DNA of 64,000 nucleotides from Aspidiotus rigidus (GCA_035079385.1 JAVHKY010000052.1:4340001-4404000), one strand, 5' to 3'; shown: positions 25,779 through 36,708, counted from the stretch's first letter. The notes: generated from the letters alone by a model not told the origin. Translations and numbers: made by a program.

Positions 25779-26376
25779 ATTTTTTTGTCCGCGGAACTCC
25801 TCCGAAACTACCCGATGGATTTTTTTGTAACTTGGCCATATTATAGTATTATAAGTATCTGAAGATGTGCACCTGCAATTTTTTTGAGGATTGGATCAGT
25901 AGTTCTCGAGAAATTGTCAATTTTTTGAGAAATTTCTGAGTATTTTGAGTAGTTTTATACAAATAGCTGCGAGTAGTTGCTTACGTTACGAGAAGGGGAT
26001 TTTCCTATACTTTTACCACTTTTGTTATCAGTACGTGTATTGTGATGAAGAACCTTTTTATTCATCATTCAACAGGTTCATTCTTGTTTCATTCTTAACT
26101 ACGAATGAGAGTTCATTGAATTTTATTTTCCATGATATTTTATTCAGATTTAGTACACTTGTATCTCGCTTCCCACAGCCCCTAGAGCCTTGAATTTTGT
26201 TTTGTCAAATTTTATTTGTTCTGTTAAATTTGTTTTTTTTAGCTAGTAACTTCTTCAACACTCTCCGGGAGAGCGGTAAATCTGTAATCACCCGGCTGTG
26301 AAAACAAACCGTAAAACCTCGCTTACCAGCCCACAAATAAGGCGGTAGCGCTTCATTTACCGCTCATTTAAAATCC
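24607..26376. repeat. inverted-repeat pair spanning 1.77 kb
   Basis: A segment of about 45 bp (TGAGCGGTAAATGGAGCGCT core near 24614) is repeated inverted at about 26331-26376. The interval contains a minus-strand 86-residue ORF (25137-25397, unrecognised) and the TA-microsatellite-headed repeat at 25711-26245. It could be one transposon with later insertions or two separate MITE halves. Confidence 0.45.
25711..26245 (+). repeat. (TA)n-headed dispersed repeat, copy A
   Basis: About 65 bp of TA repeat is followed by a unique sequence beginning TTTTTTGTCCGCGGAACTCC and ending near TTGTCAAATTTTATTTGTT. The same order is present at 61685-62352. A microsatellite head followed by a CTCCTNCGAAACTACCCGATGG-type segment is also found, in diverged form, upstream of the second Helitron (38500-38650). 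The repeat may therefore be a non-autonomous Helentron-like element; that is inference. Confidence 0.6.
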
Positions 26377-26445
26377 AATATTTTTATATTGAATTATTTC
26401 AAGCAGACAACATTTGAAGAACAAAAAATTATAATAACTTTCCTA

Positions 26446-26640
26446 CTAAATTTCACTTAACTCATCAAAAGTATACTGTGGTTTGGTTTGGAAGATACGC
26501 GCCACTTTTATGTTACGTGAATACGCATAATATATACTTGTATTTTGCACAAGTTTTTCTTCAATTTTGTTTAAAATGGTCTTTGCCCATATGACAATAT
26601 TCACATTTTTTAAGAAACAAAAGTTCATATGATCAGAAAT
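26446..26640 (-). CDS. exon-like segment, unrecognised gene
   Basis: The minus strand reads MNFCFLKNVNIVIWAKTIL and continues to QTKPQYTFDELSEI before a stop. A TATTATTAG acceptor lies just upstream. It sits next to the exon pair at 27057-27468, separated by a MITE, but direct splicing from that pair would be out of frame. Either an exon is missing or this copy is damaged. Confidence 0.3.
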   Translation of the reverse strand: MSDHMNFCFLKNVNIVIWAKTILNKIEEKLVQNTSIYYAYSRNIKVARIFQTKPQYTFDELSEI

Positions 26641-26662
26641 ATGCTAATAATAGTAATTTGAA

Positions 26663-27017
26663 ATTCCTTCGCGTATAAGTCGCACCATTTTTCACATTTT
26701 TCATGCGAAAATGTAGGGTGCGACGTATATTCGATGAATTGACGTATGAGTCACCTTTTGAAGAATAATGTACAATTCTAATGACGTGCAATGACATGAA
26801 CATTCATGCAATAAAGTTTGTGAATGAGCTGCTGATTATCACCATAATATCGCCACTTTCTTCGTGAATTTTTATAGATACATAATTCATGTTTTACTGT
26901 ACGTAAACTATATTTTTTTGCATGCGACTTATACTCGAAGAAAAAAAAAATTCTGAATATTGCTTCTCAAATTTATGGCGCGACTTATATTCGATGGCGA
27001 CTTATACGCGAAGGAAT
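26663..27017. mobile_element. 355-bp MITE
   Basis: ATTCCTTCGCGTATAAGTCG at 26663 is inverted at 27017, with further GCGACTTATA motifs subterminally on both sides. It has no coding capacity. The superfamily is not assigned. It lies between two exon-like segments of the candidate host gene. Confidence 0.65.
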
Positions 27018-27056
27018 ACGGTATTATTTCTTTTTTATCTGATTATTTGAATTTAC

Positions 27057-27468
27057 CTGTATCTACCGTCATTAATAGTATAAATGTTTCTATTTTCAGA
27101 GTTAGTATGTAGAACAATAGTCCCTTTAATATTGACACGCGAACCATCAACACGTAAATTGTGGAATCTAGGAAATTCACTGTCCTGAATACAAAACTTT
27201 TTATATTTTTCTTTGTACCTTGAATGAGAAGAAAGAATTTATTTTGATTTCATTTAATAAAGAAAAGACGTGTCATTAGCACGCGTGGCCAATGCTTCAT
27301 GGTCTAAGAAGAAATAGTGTATTAGATACCTGTGAGCATGGAAAGTGTGGTTTTTTGAAATGAGTAATTCCTTTCTTAGGGGATCAATTCTAACGTGACC
27401 TAGCTCAAAAAGTCTGGAATTGTTTACTCTTTTGATGTGCAAATTGACTTTATCCCAATGGAAGTGAG
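27057..27468 (-). CDS. two exons of a candidate host gene, possible OB-fold-like segment
   Basis: Exon 1 (about 27330-27468, minus) reads HFHWDKVNLHIKRVNNSRLF and on to KNHTFHAHR, and ends CACAG/GTATCT. Exon 2 (27057-27218) starts after a strong pyrimidine tract and CATTCAAG, and reads YKEKYKKFCIQDSEFPRFHN ... NIYTINDGRYR, ending CAG/GTAAAT. The junction keeps the frame (phase 2 into AG-G), and both donor and acceptor fit the consensus well. This is the best evidence for a real spliced gene here. VNIKGTIV followed by NIYTINDG recalls OB-fold strands, but I cannot name the protein. Exons further 5' were not identified. Confidence 0.45.
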
Positions 27469-27803
27469 TACTATTTGCAAATTAATCAACGAATAACGTG
27501 TTTTTCAATTGTTTTTTTTTTTTTTTCATAAAAACGTGTATATTTCTTTGCCACAAACCTAAAAAGGGCAAACTTTCCTTTTTTTATGTTGAGCAACTTT
27601 TCACAGTCAACATCATAATCACTAAACTACAACCCAACTAAACGCATAAATAACTAGTCCGCCCATATACTAAAATATCCTTTCTCTAGAACTATCCAGC
27701 AGTTCTGTACAGATGTTTTCTACAATTTTCTAGTTCTTTACATCATCAGCAAAGAGTAAAAATAGAGGTCGTCTTTGCTATGCTCATAACATTAACAAAT
27801 ACG
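27469..27803. other. no gene seen
   Basis: AT-rich sequence with a poly-T run at 27512-27526; nothing recognised. Confidence 0.4.
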
Positions 27804-27960
27804 GGCATCATCCAAATTTGTATTTTAGGTATGCCTAACGCGTTGAGTGCGCGTAAAGCTCTGCATACAGCTGTACACAAGGCAAATTGTTGAGTGTTGC
27901 AGATTCACCACTCAGTTAACTGCGTTAGGCGAACACTAAACTACGAATTTGGATGATGCC
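27804..27960. mobile_element. 157-bp MITE
   Basis: GGCATCATCCAAATT at 27804 is inverted at 27960. The inverted match continues through TTTAG and CCTAACGC for about 45 bp per arm. Non-coding; family unknown. Confidence 0.65.
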
Positions 27961-30180
27961 GTGTCTCGAGCGCGTTCAGACGACCTCTGTCTACTCTGTG
28001 ATCATCAGTTAGGATACCATCCAATTTATACTCACGATGAGAGCCCGGATTTCTCGGAATTTGTCGAACCATTTTGCTAAGGGCGGGAAGCTTGAAAATC
28101 AGATATAAGTTAATTTCGGGGGTAATGGGGCCTGTAAAACAAATTTTACCTTGCCGAAAAATGCGGAAAATGGAATGAATGCCGAAACGGGATTTATAGC
28201 CGAATAAGGCCGAAAATGACCACTTTATCGTCCGACAAAATTAGTCGAATTTTACTTAGAATTCAGCGATTATGGTGAAAATTGTACCATTTTTTTTGAA
28301 AATATAGATATTTTGGGCTCTGACCTCTGTAAGGGGGAAGGGATTCAGTTACGAATTTCTTGCTTCAAAGAGCGGACATTAGAGTGAGACTCACAACATC
28401 GTATTTCTTCCAATATACGTTGAATGCAGTTGTGTGCTAATATATCTAGCGCGTAAAGTGATATATAATTGAAATTCACCTTTCAAAAGTACGGGTATTC
28501 AAACCAATTCATTTATCAACAATTTGAATGAGTTTTTCGTGAACCACCGCTGTCATGAGAATGTACTCCATCTTTTCCTGGAAACCTGCTCCGCACTTCA
28601 TCGGGGTCTGATTGTTTCGTTATCTTGGACGTTCTCTTTTATTTCTCTCAGTTTTGCTCTCGTTTTCCATCCCGTATGGTGAAACTATCATATTTTTTGC
28701 AAATTGTTGATTATATCGCTGTTCAGCTGCAAATTGATAGCGCGTAATCACGGTACGTTTGTTCATTCTTTCGAAGTTCAATAAAAGAACGAGCGCTCAT
28801 TTTTCAAGATACTTATCATCTCGACTACCCAGTGCACAGAGCAATATTTGTTGTACCAGCGTACTCATATATCATTTCTCTTGTTAATTAACAAGTCCAT
28901 TGTGAGCTTCGTCGTCATCGTCTGAACACATTTTTGGAGAAACAGCGAGCAGCAATTCCAATAGATAAATTACGTAATTTCCTGAGAGAAAACAGTGTGT
29001 GTGTGTGTATATAATGTACCCTGCGTTGTATTGAGACGAGATTCTCGTGAGTTTGCCTTTTTAATGTCCTCCTCGTCGTCATTGTGTCCACCAAACTTGC
29101 AGAACGTTTAAATTCTGACATCAAATTTCTCATTGTCATTTTAAAAATGTAGACGAAAATGAATTGAGTTGAGAAAAATCTCGGCATACGGATATATACT
29201 TATACACATAATACGTATCAATTTCAAAAGACGGAGAGGAAATAGTGAATTCGATGTTAATTTTTGTAAACTCTATCATCAAAGTCCAAGGTCTTTAAAT
29301 TTAAGAGTGGGCGAGATATTGAATGAGGTTAACTTTGAGCATTTTCTTCCGTTCATTCTCGAATATGGGTACATTATCGCTTCATTTCTATCGCTAAAAA
29401 TATCGATTACGTACTAGATTTAAATCCTGTCTTAGAAACGACTCATTACATTCTGCACTTTACTTTCTCTTTCGAGTCACCGAATATTTCAGCGATCCAA
29501 TTATGAGAATGCAGCTGATGGTATGATGAAAATGTTGCAATTACGCGTTTCTCTAAAAGATTACGGCTCATACCAATATTCAAAGTTTTTATTTTACGGA
29601 TCACCGCATTGGTACAAAACTTTCCCTAGCGCTTTCGACTTAACAGTCATCATTATAGTGAGAACAAAAAGCAACTGGCTCGTAAGAGATGAAATACTCG
29701 TAACGACTAGTAAAGTGAGAACAAAAAAAAAAAGAACAAAGATCAGAAAAATTGAATAAAAGGGAGGGGATGAAAAAGTTAAGATCTATACAAAAAATAT
29801 AATAATATGAAATAAATGTAAACGTGAACGAAGATAAACGGAATCAATGTCAATAAATAGGAAGCACATGAAACATGAAGGTATAAACGATGAGAAAATT
29901 CAACTGACAAGTATAAGAAAACAAAAGGGGGATCATAAACATGAGGAAAACGAAATAATTATGACAAAAATAAATAAAAGGGTCAAAATTCCAAAAAATC
30001 AAAAATGAAATATTAATCAATTAAGATAAAATGAAATGTAAGTTGTTTTTTGATCTTTAGGGAGGGAGGAAGGATGACGGCGATCGATCGATGATATCAA
30101 GGCTTGGACAACGATGAAACCGCGAACTTTATGGCGAATTCTCTTTTTGCTTCAGAACTCAAGTTTTTTAGGACATCATG
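27961..30180. other. no gene recognised
   Basis: Short ORFs only. A (GT)n run lies at about 28997-29010. A-rich sequence fills 29700-30050. Confidence 0.45.
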
Positions 30181-30850
30181 AAAGCTGTCCTGTCTTAACT
30201 TCTTCATGCTTCTGTTGAGCTCGTTGCTGATCCCCTACGATTCGAGGGCTACAGGCGTTTCAAGTGTAATTCCTCTAAGTTTAGAGTTTTTCTATCTGTG
30301 TTTTTCTTCAATTCAACCGCGTCCATGTGTTCATGTAATCTAATTTTGAATAGTCGGCCTTTTTCTCCAAAGTAAACCGCTTCCCAATCATGGCATGGCG
30401 AATAGTAGACTATGCTTCGCTCCATAAGTGGTAAGTTAGTTATGCTTGCAAAGGATTTTGTCGAGTTGAGAGGAGATTTTCCCTTAGAAAGGTAATCCGA
30501 TCCATATTTCTTTTTTTTTTCCGTGTCTTTGGTAAAGACGTACAGTAGTTGAATTGAGAGATTTCCTTTGTATTTCACGCTTCATCAAAATATCTAGGCT
30601 AACGTCTAGAGAGTCTCGATGATTGACGTTTGCAAGGTGACAAATAACAGAAACTTCTTTTTCATACTCCTGTGTACAGAGACCAATGTATGAACCAAAC
30701 ATTGAAAACCATCGTTTTTTCTTGTGATTAATTGTGCGGTCGTAATATCTGTACTAGTCCCTTTTTTATTAACGCTGAAGGTGTGGTGGTCTTTTGCTAT
30801 AGTTATTTTTAAATCTAAGAAATTAATTTCTTTACCTCCTTCTTTTGCAG
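30181..30850 (-). pseudogene. Penelope-like element fragment (RT tail and GIY-YIG)
   Basis: The minus strand reads a PLE RT tail (ICHLANVNHRDSLDVSLDI near 30600) followed, in another frame, by the GIY-YIG nuclease (SIVYYSPCHDWEAVYFGEKG, then RLFKIRLHEHMDAVELKK, 30300-30430). YFGE replaces the usual YIGE. It is frameshifted and truncated on both sides. Confidence 0.7.
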
Positions 30851-30854
30851 GTTT

Positions 30855-31540
30855 TGAGAGGGGATATACCCCTTTCGACCTCTGAGCTTCATATGACAGG
30901 AGGGGGACTCGGAAAAATTTCTATTCTCGAGCTATAAATCTGTCATTTCCGACTTAGAGTAATACACGGCCGACAAACTTGATAAGAAAATCCATAGTAA
31001 TGAAAATTAACCCATTTTGAGGTAGCCCGCCAGAATCCCTCGTACTACTTTTTAACTGTAATTTTTCTTCGACTCGCGGAATTTGACGTCGTCAAGAAAG
31101 AAGAATGGACGCAACGCCGCAACAATATTTGATGGTTTCCCTTGATGTAAGTACTTGATTTTAGATAATTCGACTCTTTTTATCATTATGGTTCCACCCG
31201 TTAAGGACTTGATCCTCTCAATCTTCTTTTATTTCTAATTAACTTACTCTCGTTCGCGGGACTGACGGATAGATGTTTTATTTTCGGTCCATTAGGTTTC
31301 CGATGAGTCGTCGCAGGTAAACAAGATATCCAGTTAGATGCCTTAGGAAATTATAATCTGTTAATTTATCTTTATTCACCTAAATAAATATATTTATATC
31401 TTCTGTACGTCTGGACATTTTCCTCGGATTTAGTTTTCAGCACGTCTTCCACTGCAATAAAGCCACTCAAGCTATTCTCCCCTTCCCATTTCTTACAAAT
31501 AGGAAGGGGACTTGGAAAAATTTCGACCTCGAGCTATATA
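30855..31540 (+). repeat. dispersed minisatellite units and diverged repeat
   Basis: Units with GGACTCGGAAAAATTTCTA and GAGCTATAAAT (30885-30945), and GGACTTGGAAAAATTTCGAC with GAGCTATATA (31508-31540), belong to the same family as 14170-14340 and 15935-16050. Between them, 31140-31500 is a diverged direct copy of 9440-9800. Confidence 0.5.
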
Positions 31541-32586
31541 TGTCGTAGCCCTTTTGTAAATTTAGCCACTTTTCAAAAATCCTAGCCCGTTTACATAACG
31601 CCGCCTTTTTGTAAAAAAAACATTGCGATCTGAATCAGACTGAAAATTTTTAGACTTTTTGTAATGAGGCTGCCACTCGCTAGCCTTATTGTCGTCGACT
31701 GAATCACAAGAAGCTAACCTAAACCAGTCGTATTACAAACGGACTAAGACGTCATAGCCTGTATGTAAATAGTCAACCAACCGTATCATGAACCATAGCC
31801 GTATCATGAATCATGCTTGGAAGTTCAGTCACAGTGACCGCGCCCAAAGTTGACAGAGGACCGCTCGATGCACGAAATATCGAGGGGATAGTTATGGATT
31901 GCCGAAATGATGTGTATAGCATAGGCACTGAAGCCGGTATAATCAAAAATTGGCTCCCACGCAGTGAACTCCAACCCTCTGCGGCTACATATTCAAAAGT
32001 AGTACCTCCCGAGGAAAAAATTTCACTACGCGAAGCTGCAGCGAGCCAGTCCCCGTTCGGTAGTTAAGGTTTTAAACATTGCCAGTGCCGCGCATCTAAG
32101 AGTATTTGTAGGACTCGAAGATGTGCTTGTTTTAAGAGTAACCTCCAATGAAATTCTCGATGTCATTCGAATGTGACATGCTCTAATAAATAGAGTACCC
32201 ATCAATAATTATTTGTTTTTGCTTTTTAAATTTCCTCGACGATTTTTTGATATTTGTATTGTAATACCTGTACGTTATTAATGCAACGGGAACGACAATG
32301 TAACAACTTTTGTTACTTAAAATTATAGATATTTTGGCTTAATTTGAACCATTTACATACAGGCTATGACGTCTTAGTCCGTTTGTAATACGACTGGTTT
32401 AGGTTAACTTCTTTGTGATTAAAATAGTACGACGACAATAAGGCTAGAGAATGGCAGCCTCATTACAAAAAGTCTAAAAATTTTCAGTCTGATTGAGATC
32501 GCAATGTTTTGTTTACAAAAAGGCGGCGTTATGTAAACGGGCTAGGATTTTCGCAAAGTGGCTAAATTTACAAAAGGGCTACGACA
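31541..32586 (+). mobile_element. Ginger-type (integrase-like) DNA transposon, internally deleted, 230-bp TIRs
   Basis: The element starts TGTCGTAGCCCTTTTGTAAA and ends with its inverse (...GGGCTACGACA). The arms are 31541-31770 and 32351-32586. The flanking sequence TATATA (31535-31540) is repeated at 32587-32592, and removing the element and one copy gives GAGCTATATATGATAAG, close to the local minisatellite unit. TGT...ACA ends and a short duplication (about 4-6 bp) fit Ginger elements, which use a retrovirus-integrase-like transposase. The interior retains only the C-terminal part of such a protein (31813-32193). Confidence 0.75.
31813..32193 (+). pseudogene. C-terminal remnant of a Ginger/KRBA2-like integrase-type transposase
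   Basis: VDRGPLDARNIEGIVMDC and DVYSIGTEAGIIKNWLPRSE resemble the region after the integrase core in KRBA2/SCAND3-like proteins and Ginger transposases. After an in-frame TAA (32065-32067) the frame continues with KHCQC and RTRRCACFKSNLQ, a TGA in place of a cysteine codon, and NSRCHSNVTCSN. That is the family's cysteine-rich tail. The integrase catalytic core and zinc-binding HHCC domain are absent, so it could not act on its own. Confidence 0.7.
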
Positions 32587-33705
32587 TATATATGATAAGA
32601 AGTAGAAGGAAAATTTCGATTCTCGAACTATATATGATAGGAAGGGGCCGTCCTATTTTATACTAGTTCATAGTAGGTCTACGGACTAGCTTTGTGCTAG
32701 GTCTAGGCTCGCTTGAATTCTCAATACCATGCAACTTGACTTATAGAACAGGTTCCATACGTTCCTCATTCAAGTTCGTTAGAGAAACCGTCGTTTTCAA
32801 TTTATAAATCAGTTCCAAAGAATTTTTACAGCGTACTGTAATTCGAAATAATTATGTGTGTACATTAATAAACCAGTGATCAAGGTGTTTGAACAGTTTG
32901 TACGATAATTTCGGCGTTTTCCCGCAACTCTTTTGATTATGTATGATATGTAACCAAAAACATAATAGTATTTTCCGCTGACTTCGAAATCAACTTGTAA
33001 ATTATTCACCGGAGACTCAGACAGTCACCAGCTGAAAGTTGATAAATTTTACTCATTGCCTTTCCTTCTATTTAAGAAAAGAAAAAGAAAGTGAGCTCCG
33101 AAGTTTTTCTTTTGTTATTAAAACAGTTTGGTGCTGAACAGGCGCGTCCGCGTCCCAATTCGAAATTCATATGATTGTACATAAAGAAAACTTAATTCTT
33201 TTAAAATACATCAAGAAAAATTGGATATATGTACCTATAATGGACAAAATTGGTCATTTCCAAACGAACGAATCAATGAATGTAATCTATTTCGATAGAA
33301 AAAGCAGTTTTACAGAATTGCGGGTCTCGAAGATAAGTTGTCTTGTACAGATTTTAGCCAGTTACAAAATTATCAATAAGCTCACAGTGCCATTGTATAT
33401 GCTTCCGTCATGAATTCAGTTCGGTTTATTAATTTCAAAGTATGTCGCCGCAGTTATTAATCTACAAGCTGAAATACCCGTCCGTCGGACGGACGACAAA
33501 CAATGTATAAGTTGCTCAGGAAGGTTCTCTGGAGAAGTTTTTAATTTACTTTGAAATAACTGAGAAACTTGATGTTCTGTACAACAAAATAATTTATTGA
33601 CTTTCATTTTTCATAGAAATAATTGATAAATCTTCATGTAATTCCACTGAAATGAGTACTTTTTTAAAAAACGACAAAAAAATGATTTCAATAAGAAATT
33701 CTCAC
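32587..33705. other. no gene seen
   Basis: A partial minisatellite unit lies at 32590-32650 (CTATATATGATAGGAAGGGG). The rest is AT-rich with short ORFs only. Confidence 0.4.
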
Positions 33706-35400
33706 TTAATGAGGTACTATCATTTTGTGACATAACAAAGTCCATCTTGCGCTTTTTCGTGCATATAGCGCGGACCTACTACAAAAATAAAATGAATTGA
33801 TGGGATAAAATATGTCAATTGGTAATTTTGTAAATTGTTTTGTAAGTTTCTGTAGATTACCAGTAAAAGTAGAAGGTAATTTAACGATTTTTCCAGCCTT
33901 GGCCCCTGAATCGTTTGTTAAAGAATCTTTCAGATTAACATAGCTATCACATCGCAGCTCTTTCTGGTGAAGTCTCAAAAACAATAATTTTTCGCTCTCA
34001 ATTCTGGATGCAACGCCTACACTAAAAACGTTCAGTAATTGACGACAGTACCGCAAATAATTGCGCTCGTGTGTCATGAAGTGAAAAGAATAAAATTCTG
34101 TGGCCGATACTCTTTTTCCATTTTTTTTATAAATATTCAGATGATACCCGTCATTGCCATCTGGAAACATTAGAGGCACTTCTTTCAAAATCACCTTCAC
34201 TTAATCCGGACATGGATTTTCACTAATTCTCTTGTCCACAGATTTAAATTCTCTTACATATTCATTTTCAGAGTGCAACATACCTTGCAATGCTTCAATC
34301 AAATTCGATTGCAATAGGGAAGACGTATTTTGCCGTCGTTTTTCCGCTTCCAAATCGGCGTTATTTAGAAAATATAATTGCAGAAATCGAGGGTCATTGG
34401 ATACTGGACACAAACTACCAATTTTATGAAACATCTTTCGACAAATTTTAAACATTAAATTGTTACAGAATTCTTCTTGACAACCAAGGAAGGTTATTGC
34501 CAATGAATTATTATAATTACAAATTTTATTGAAAAAATGAGGAGGGTTGCAAGATTCATTTAACAAAAGACCCATCAATAGATCCGGAGAAATTGGGTGT
34601 CTGGGAAGTTCAAAACTACCGTTGTTGCAACACATATTTAAACTTTCACCTTTAAAAAACTTGGATCCACATTTCATACACATCTCGTTGAGCCCGCCAA
34701 TATGGCATTTCTTCACTTATTTGTTTGTTGCAACATATGACGGGATCACATCATTTTCAAGTTTTATCAAATGGCGATTATTCTTACGTTTTTGCAATTG
34801 TTTTTGCAACTTTGAACCGGAATGGGACAGTTTACTTTTCCTACGTGCCATTTGGAACTCAAAGAAGGACAAAAAGAATTTGAAACAGAAAAACTTGACT
34901 CGCGCCAACCAAAAAGTTCATAGACAACATGATAACACAAAGAACAAAAATAATTCGAATCAGAAAAATAAGAAAACAAATATAATTTATGGTAACGATA
35001 ACCATATGCAGGATAAGAGAAAAGCAAATCAACACCCAAAATAATTCAGAACCCAAAACAACGACATAATAACATGAAAGACAAAAATAATTCGAAAGAG
35101 AATAAAACGGTCCCGTGAACCGTTCGAAAGTATACTTGGCCATCAATCAACACCCAATCTGTATTTCCAAGCAATTTTGTCAATTTTGTAAAAGTAAAAA
35201 TATTTCATTTCACCTACACACTCCACAATGAAAACATGCAGCCAGAAACATCTGACTTTCATCTCTCGCCACGGCTTTAAAAGGGGGAGTTTTTTATTTT
35301 TGACCACCTCGTCACCATCTAGACCATCGTGAGAGGATGCTTTATAAATCTTGTTAGAATCCGTCCAATAGATTTGGAGTTTACTTGTTCTGACAGGGCA
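33706..35400 (-). pseudogene. Helitron/Helentron replicase N-terminal region, copy 1
   Basis: One minus-strand frame from about 34908 to 33706 reads an N-terminal basic segment (MARRKSKLSHSGSKLQKQLQ), a cysteine-bearing segment (MCMKCGSKFFKGESLNMC), the Helitron helicase-like region (FNKICNYNNSLAITFLG ... KICRKMFHKIGSL ... FLQLYFLNN), and after a stop MFPDGNDGYHLNIYKKNGKR ... HERNYLRYCRQLLNVFSVG ... KLPSTFTGNLQ. This order matches the region just upstream of the Rep domain in Helitron replicases. In-frame stops lie at 34717-34719 and 34201-34203. About 257 bp that copy 2 retains is missing near 34173. The Rep catalytic motifs and helicase are absent. Confidence 0.75.
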
Positions 35401-35727
35401 CAAACATACTTTGAATCGGTTCTATTCCATTTTTGAATACAAAAAAAAAGTCAAGAGTAGTAAATTAGAGATAAAGGAAAAATAATATCGGAAAATTAAC
35501 AAACAGGAAAGAAGAATACAAAAATATACTACAGAATAGGAAAATAGGACTAAACACTGGGATAGTAGTGTTCTAACAGGGCACGAACATACTTCAAATC
35601 GGGTCTAACACTACTATCCTAGTGATTAGTCCTATTTTCCTATTCTGTTGTATATTTTTGTATTCTTCTTTCCTGTTTGTTAATTTTCCGATTTTATTTT
35701 TCCTTTATCTCTAATTTACTACTCTTG
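35391..35727. repeat. fold-back palindrome with 121-bp arms
   Basis: 35452-35572 is repeated inverted at 35607-35727 with few mismatches. The 34-bp loop (35573-35606, containing ACAGGGCACGAACATACTT) is a diverged direct copy of 35391-35424 just outside the left arm. It is non-coding and lies next to the 5' side of Helitron copy 1. Confidence 0.8.
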
Positions 35728-35732
35728 ACAAT

Positions 35733-36201
35733 AGCCGAATATATGTCGGAGAATCGGCTCAATGATTCACGGCGACACGAAGAAAAAAGATTGGATGAAA
35801 GCGGATTTATTCAACATGTATACGCTGAATACTTCGATAGTCGATGCTCTGTTCTTACCCAACAGATTTTCGTGAAACTTGGCTGAACTCTTCCTGAGCA
35901 AAAGAAGATGATGGTAGAATTTATAGGGATGCGCGGTGTTTTTACAAAATTGTACCCATCAAATAAAAAACTGCCAAAACAGCCGAAATCATCCGTACGA
36001 ACTTCGGTTTACATAAGAATTGACCAAATCGATAAACAAAATACTGAAAATATATTTTTGGTCTATCTACATTCCCAATTCATCCCACGGAGGAGTGCGT
36101 ATCTTTCAGCTCGAACATTGCCTATTGATTTCACACGGTCTATTGCGGTAGCAGTCGTAGTTCACCCCGCTATTGATGGAAAAATCACAGAAATTTATTA
36201 A
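35733..36201 (+). pseudogene. unrecognised ORF with one in-frame stop
   Basis: The plus strand reads IAEYMSENRLNDSRRHEEKR ... IQHVYAEYFDSRCSVLTQQI, a single TGA (35884-35886), and then EFIGMRGVFTKLYP ... SVYIRIDQIDKQNTENIFLV ... FTRSIAVAVVVHPAIDG to a stop at 36201. The frame is the same on both sides of the TGA. The composition is protein-like. I do not recognise it. The first 67 bp form one arm of the inverted repeat at 35733-36708. Confidence 0.4.
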
Positions 36202-36708
36202 ATATTGATTCTTTTGGGAATCTTCCACCTCACCGAGAAAGGACTTGAAAAAATTTTTACTTCCGACCTACACATGGTAGGGAAAGGACTTGCATATACA
36301 CGTAGAGTAGAACTCAAAATGCTGACCCCAAGCTTTATGTAATGCTGATGGAGAAGGGAAGTCAAGAAAATCTCCTTCTGTCTACATATAATAGGACAAA
36401 ACTTAGAAAGAGGTCAACTCCCGAGCTGTATATGATAGGAGTTCGACTTTTAAGGAATTTGACTTCCGAGATAATTGGAATAGAACTGAGGAAAATTTCG
36501 ACTTAGGTCCTGCTGTGTCCAAATTTTGTGATATTGTTAACCTAATTGACATGATTTCATGTCTGCTCTGACCCTACCCTAATTTCAAAATTTGCATGCG
36601 CGTGCGTGCGTGCAGATGACCTTGGGACTTGGAATTTTTCTCATCCAATCTTTTTTTTCTTCGTGTCGCTGTGAATCATTGGGCCGATTCTTCAACATAT
36701 ATTCGGCT
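35733..36708. repeat. 976-bp segment between 68-bp inverted repeats
   Basis: AGCCGAATATATGT at 35733 through GATTGGATGA near 35796 is matched inverted at 36640-36708. The interior contains the unrecognised ORF and diverged minisatellite units (36235-36510, for example CGAGCTGTATATGATAGGAG). It could be a transposon, or a by-product of the Helitron and palindrome rearrangements next to it. Confidence 0.5.
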
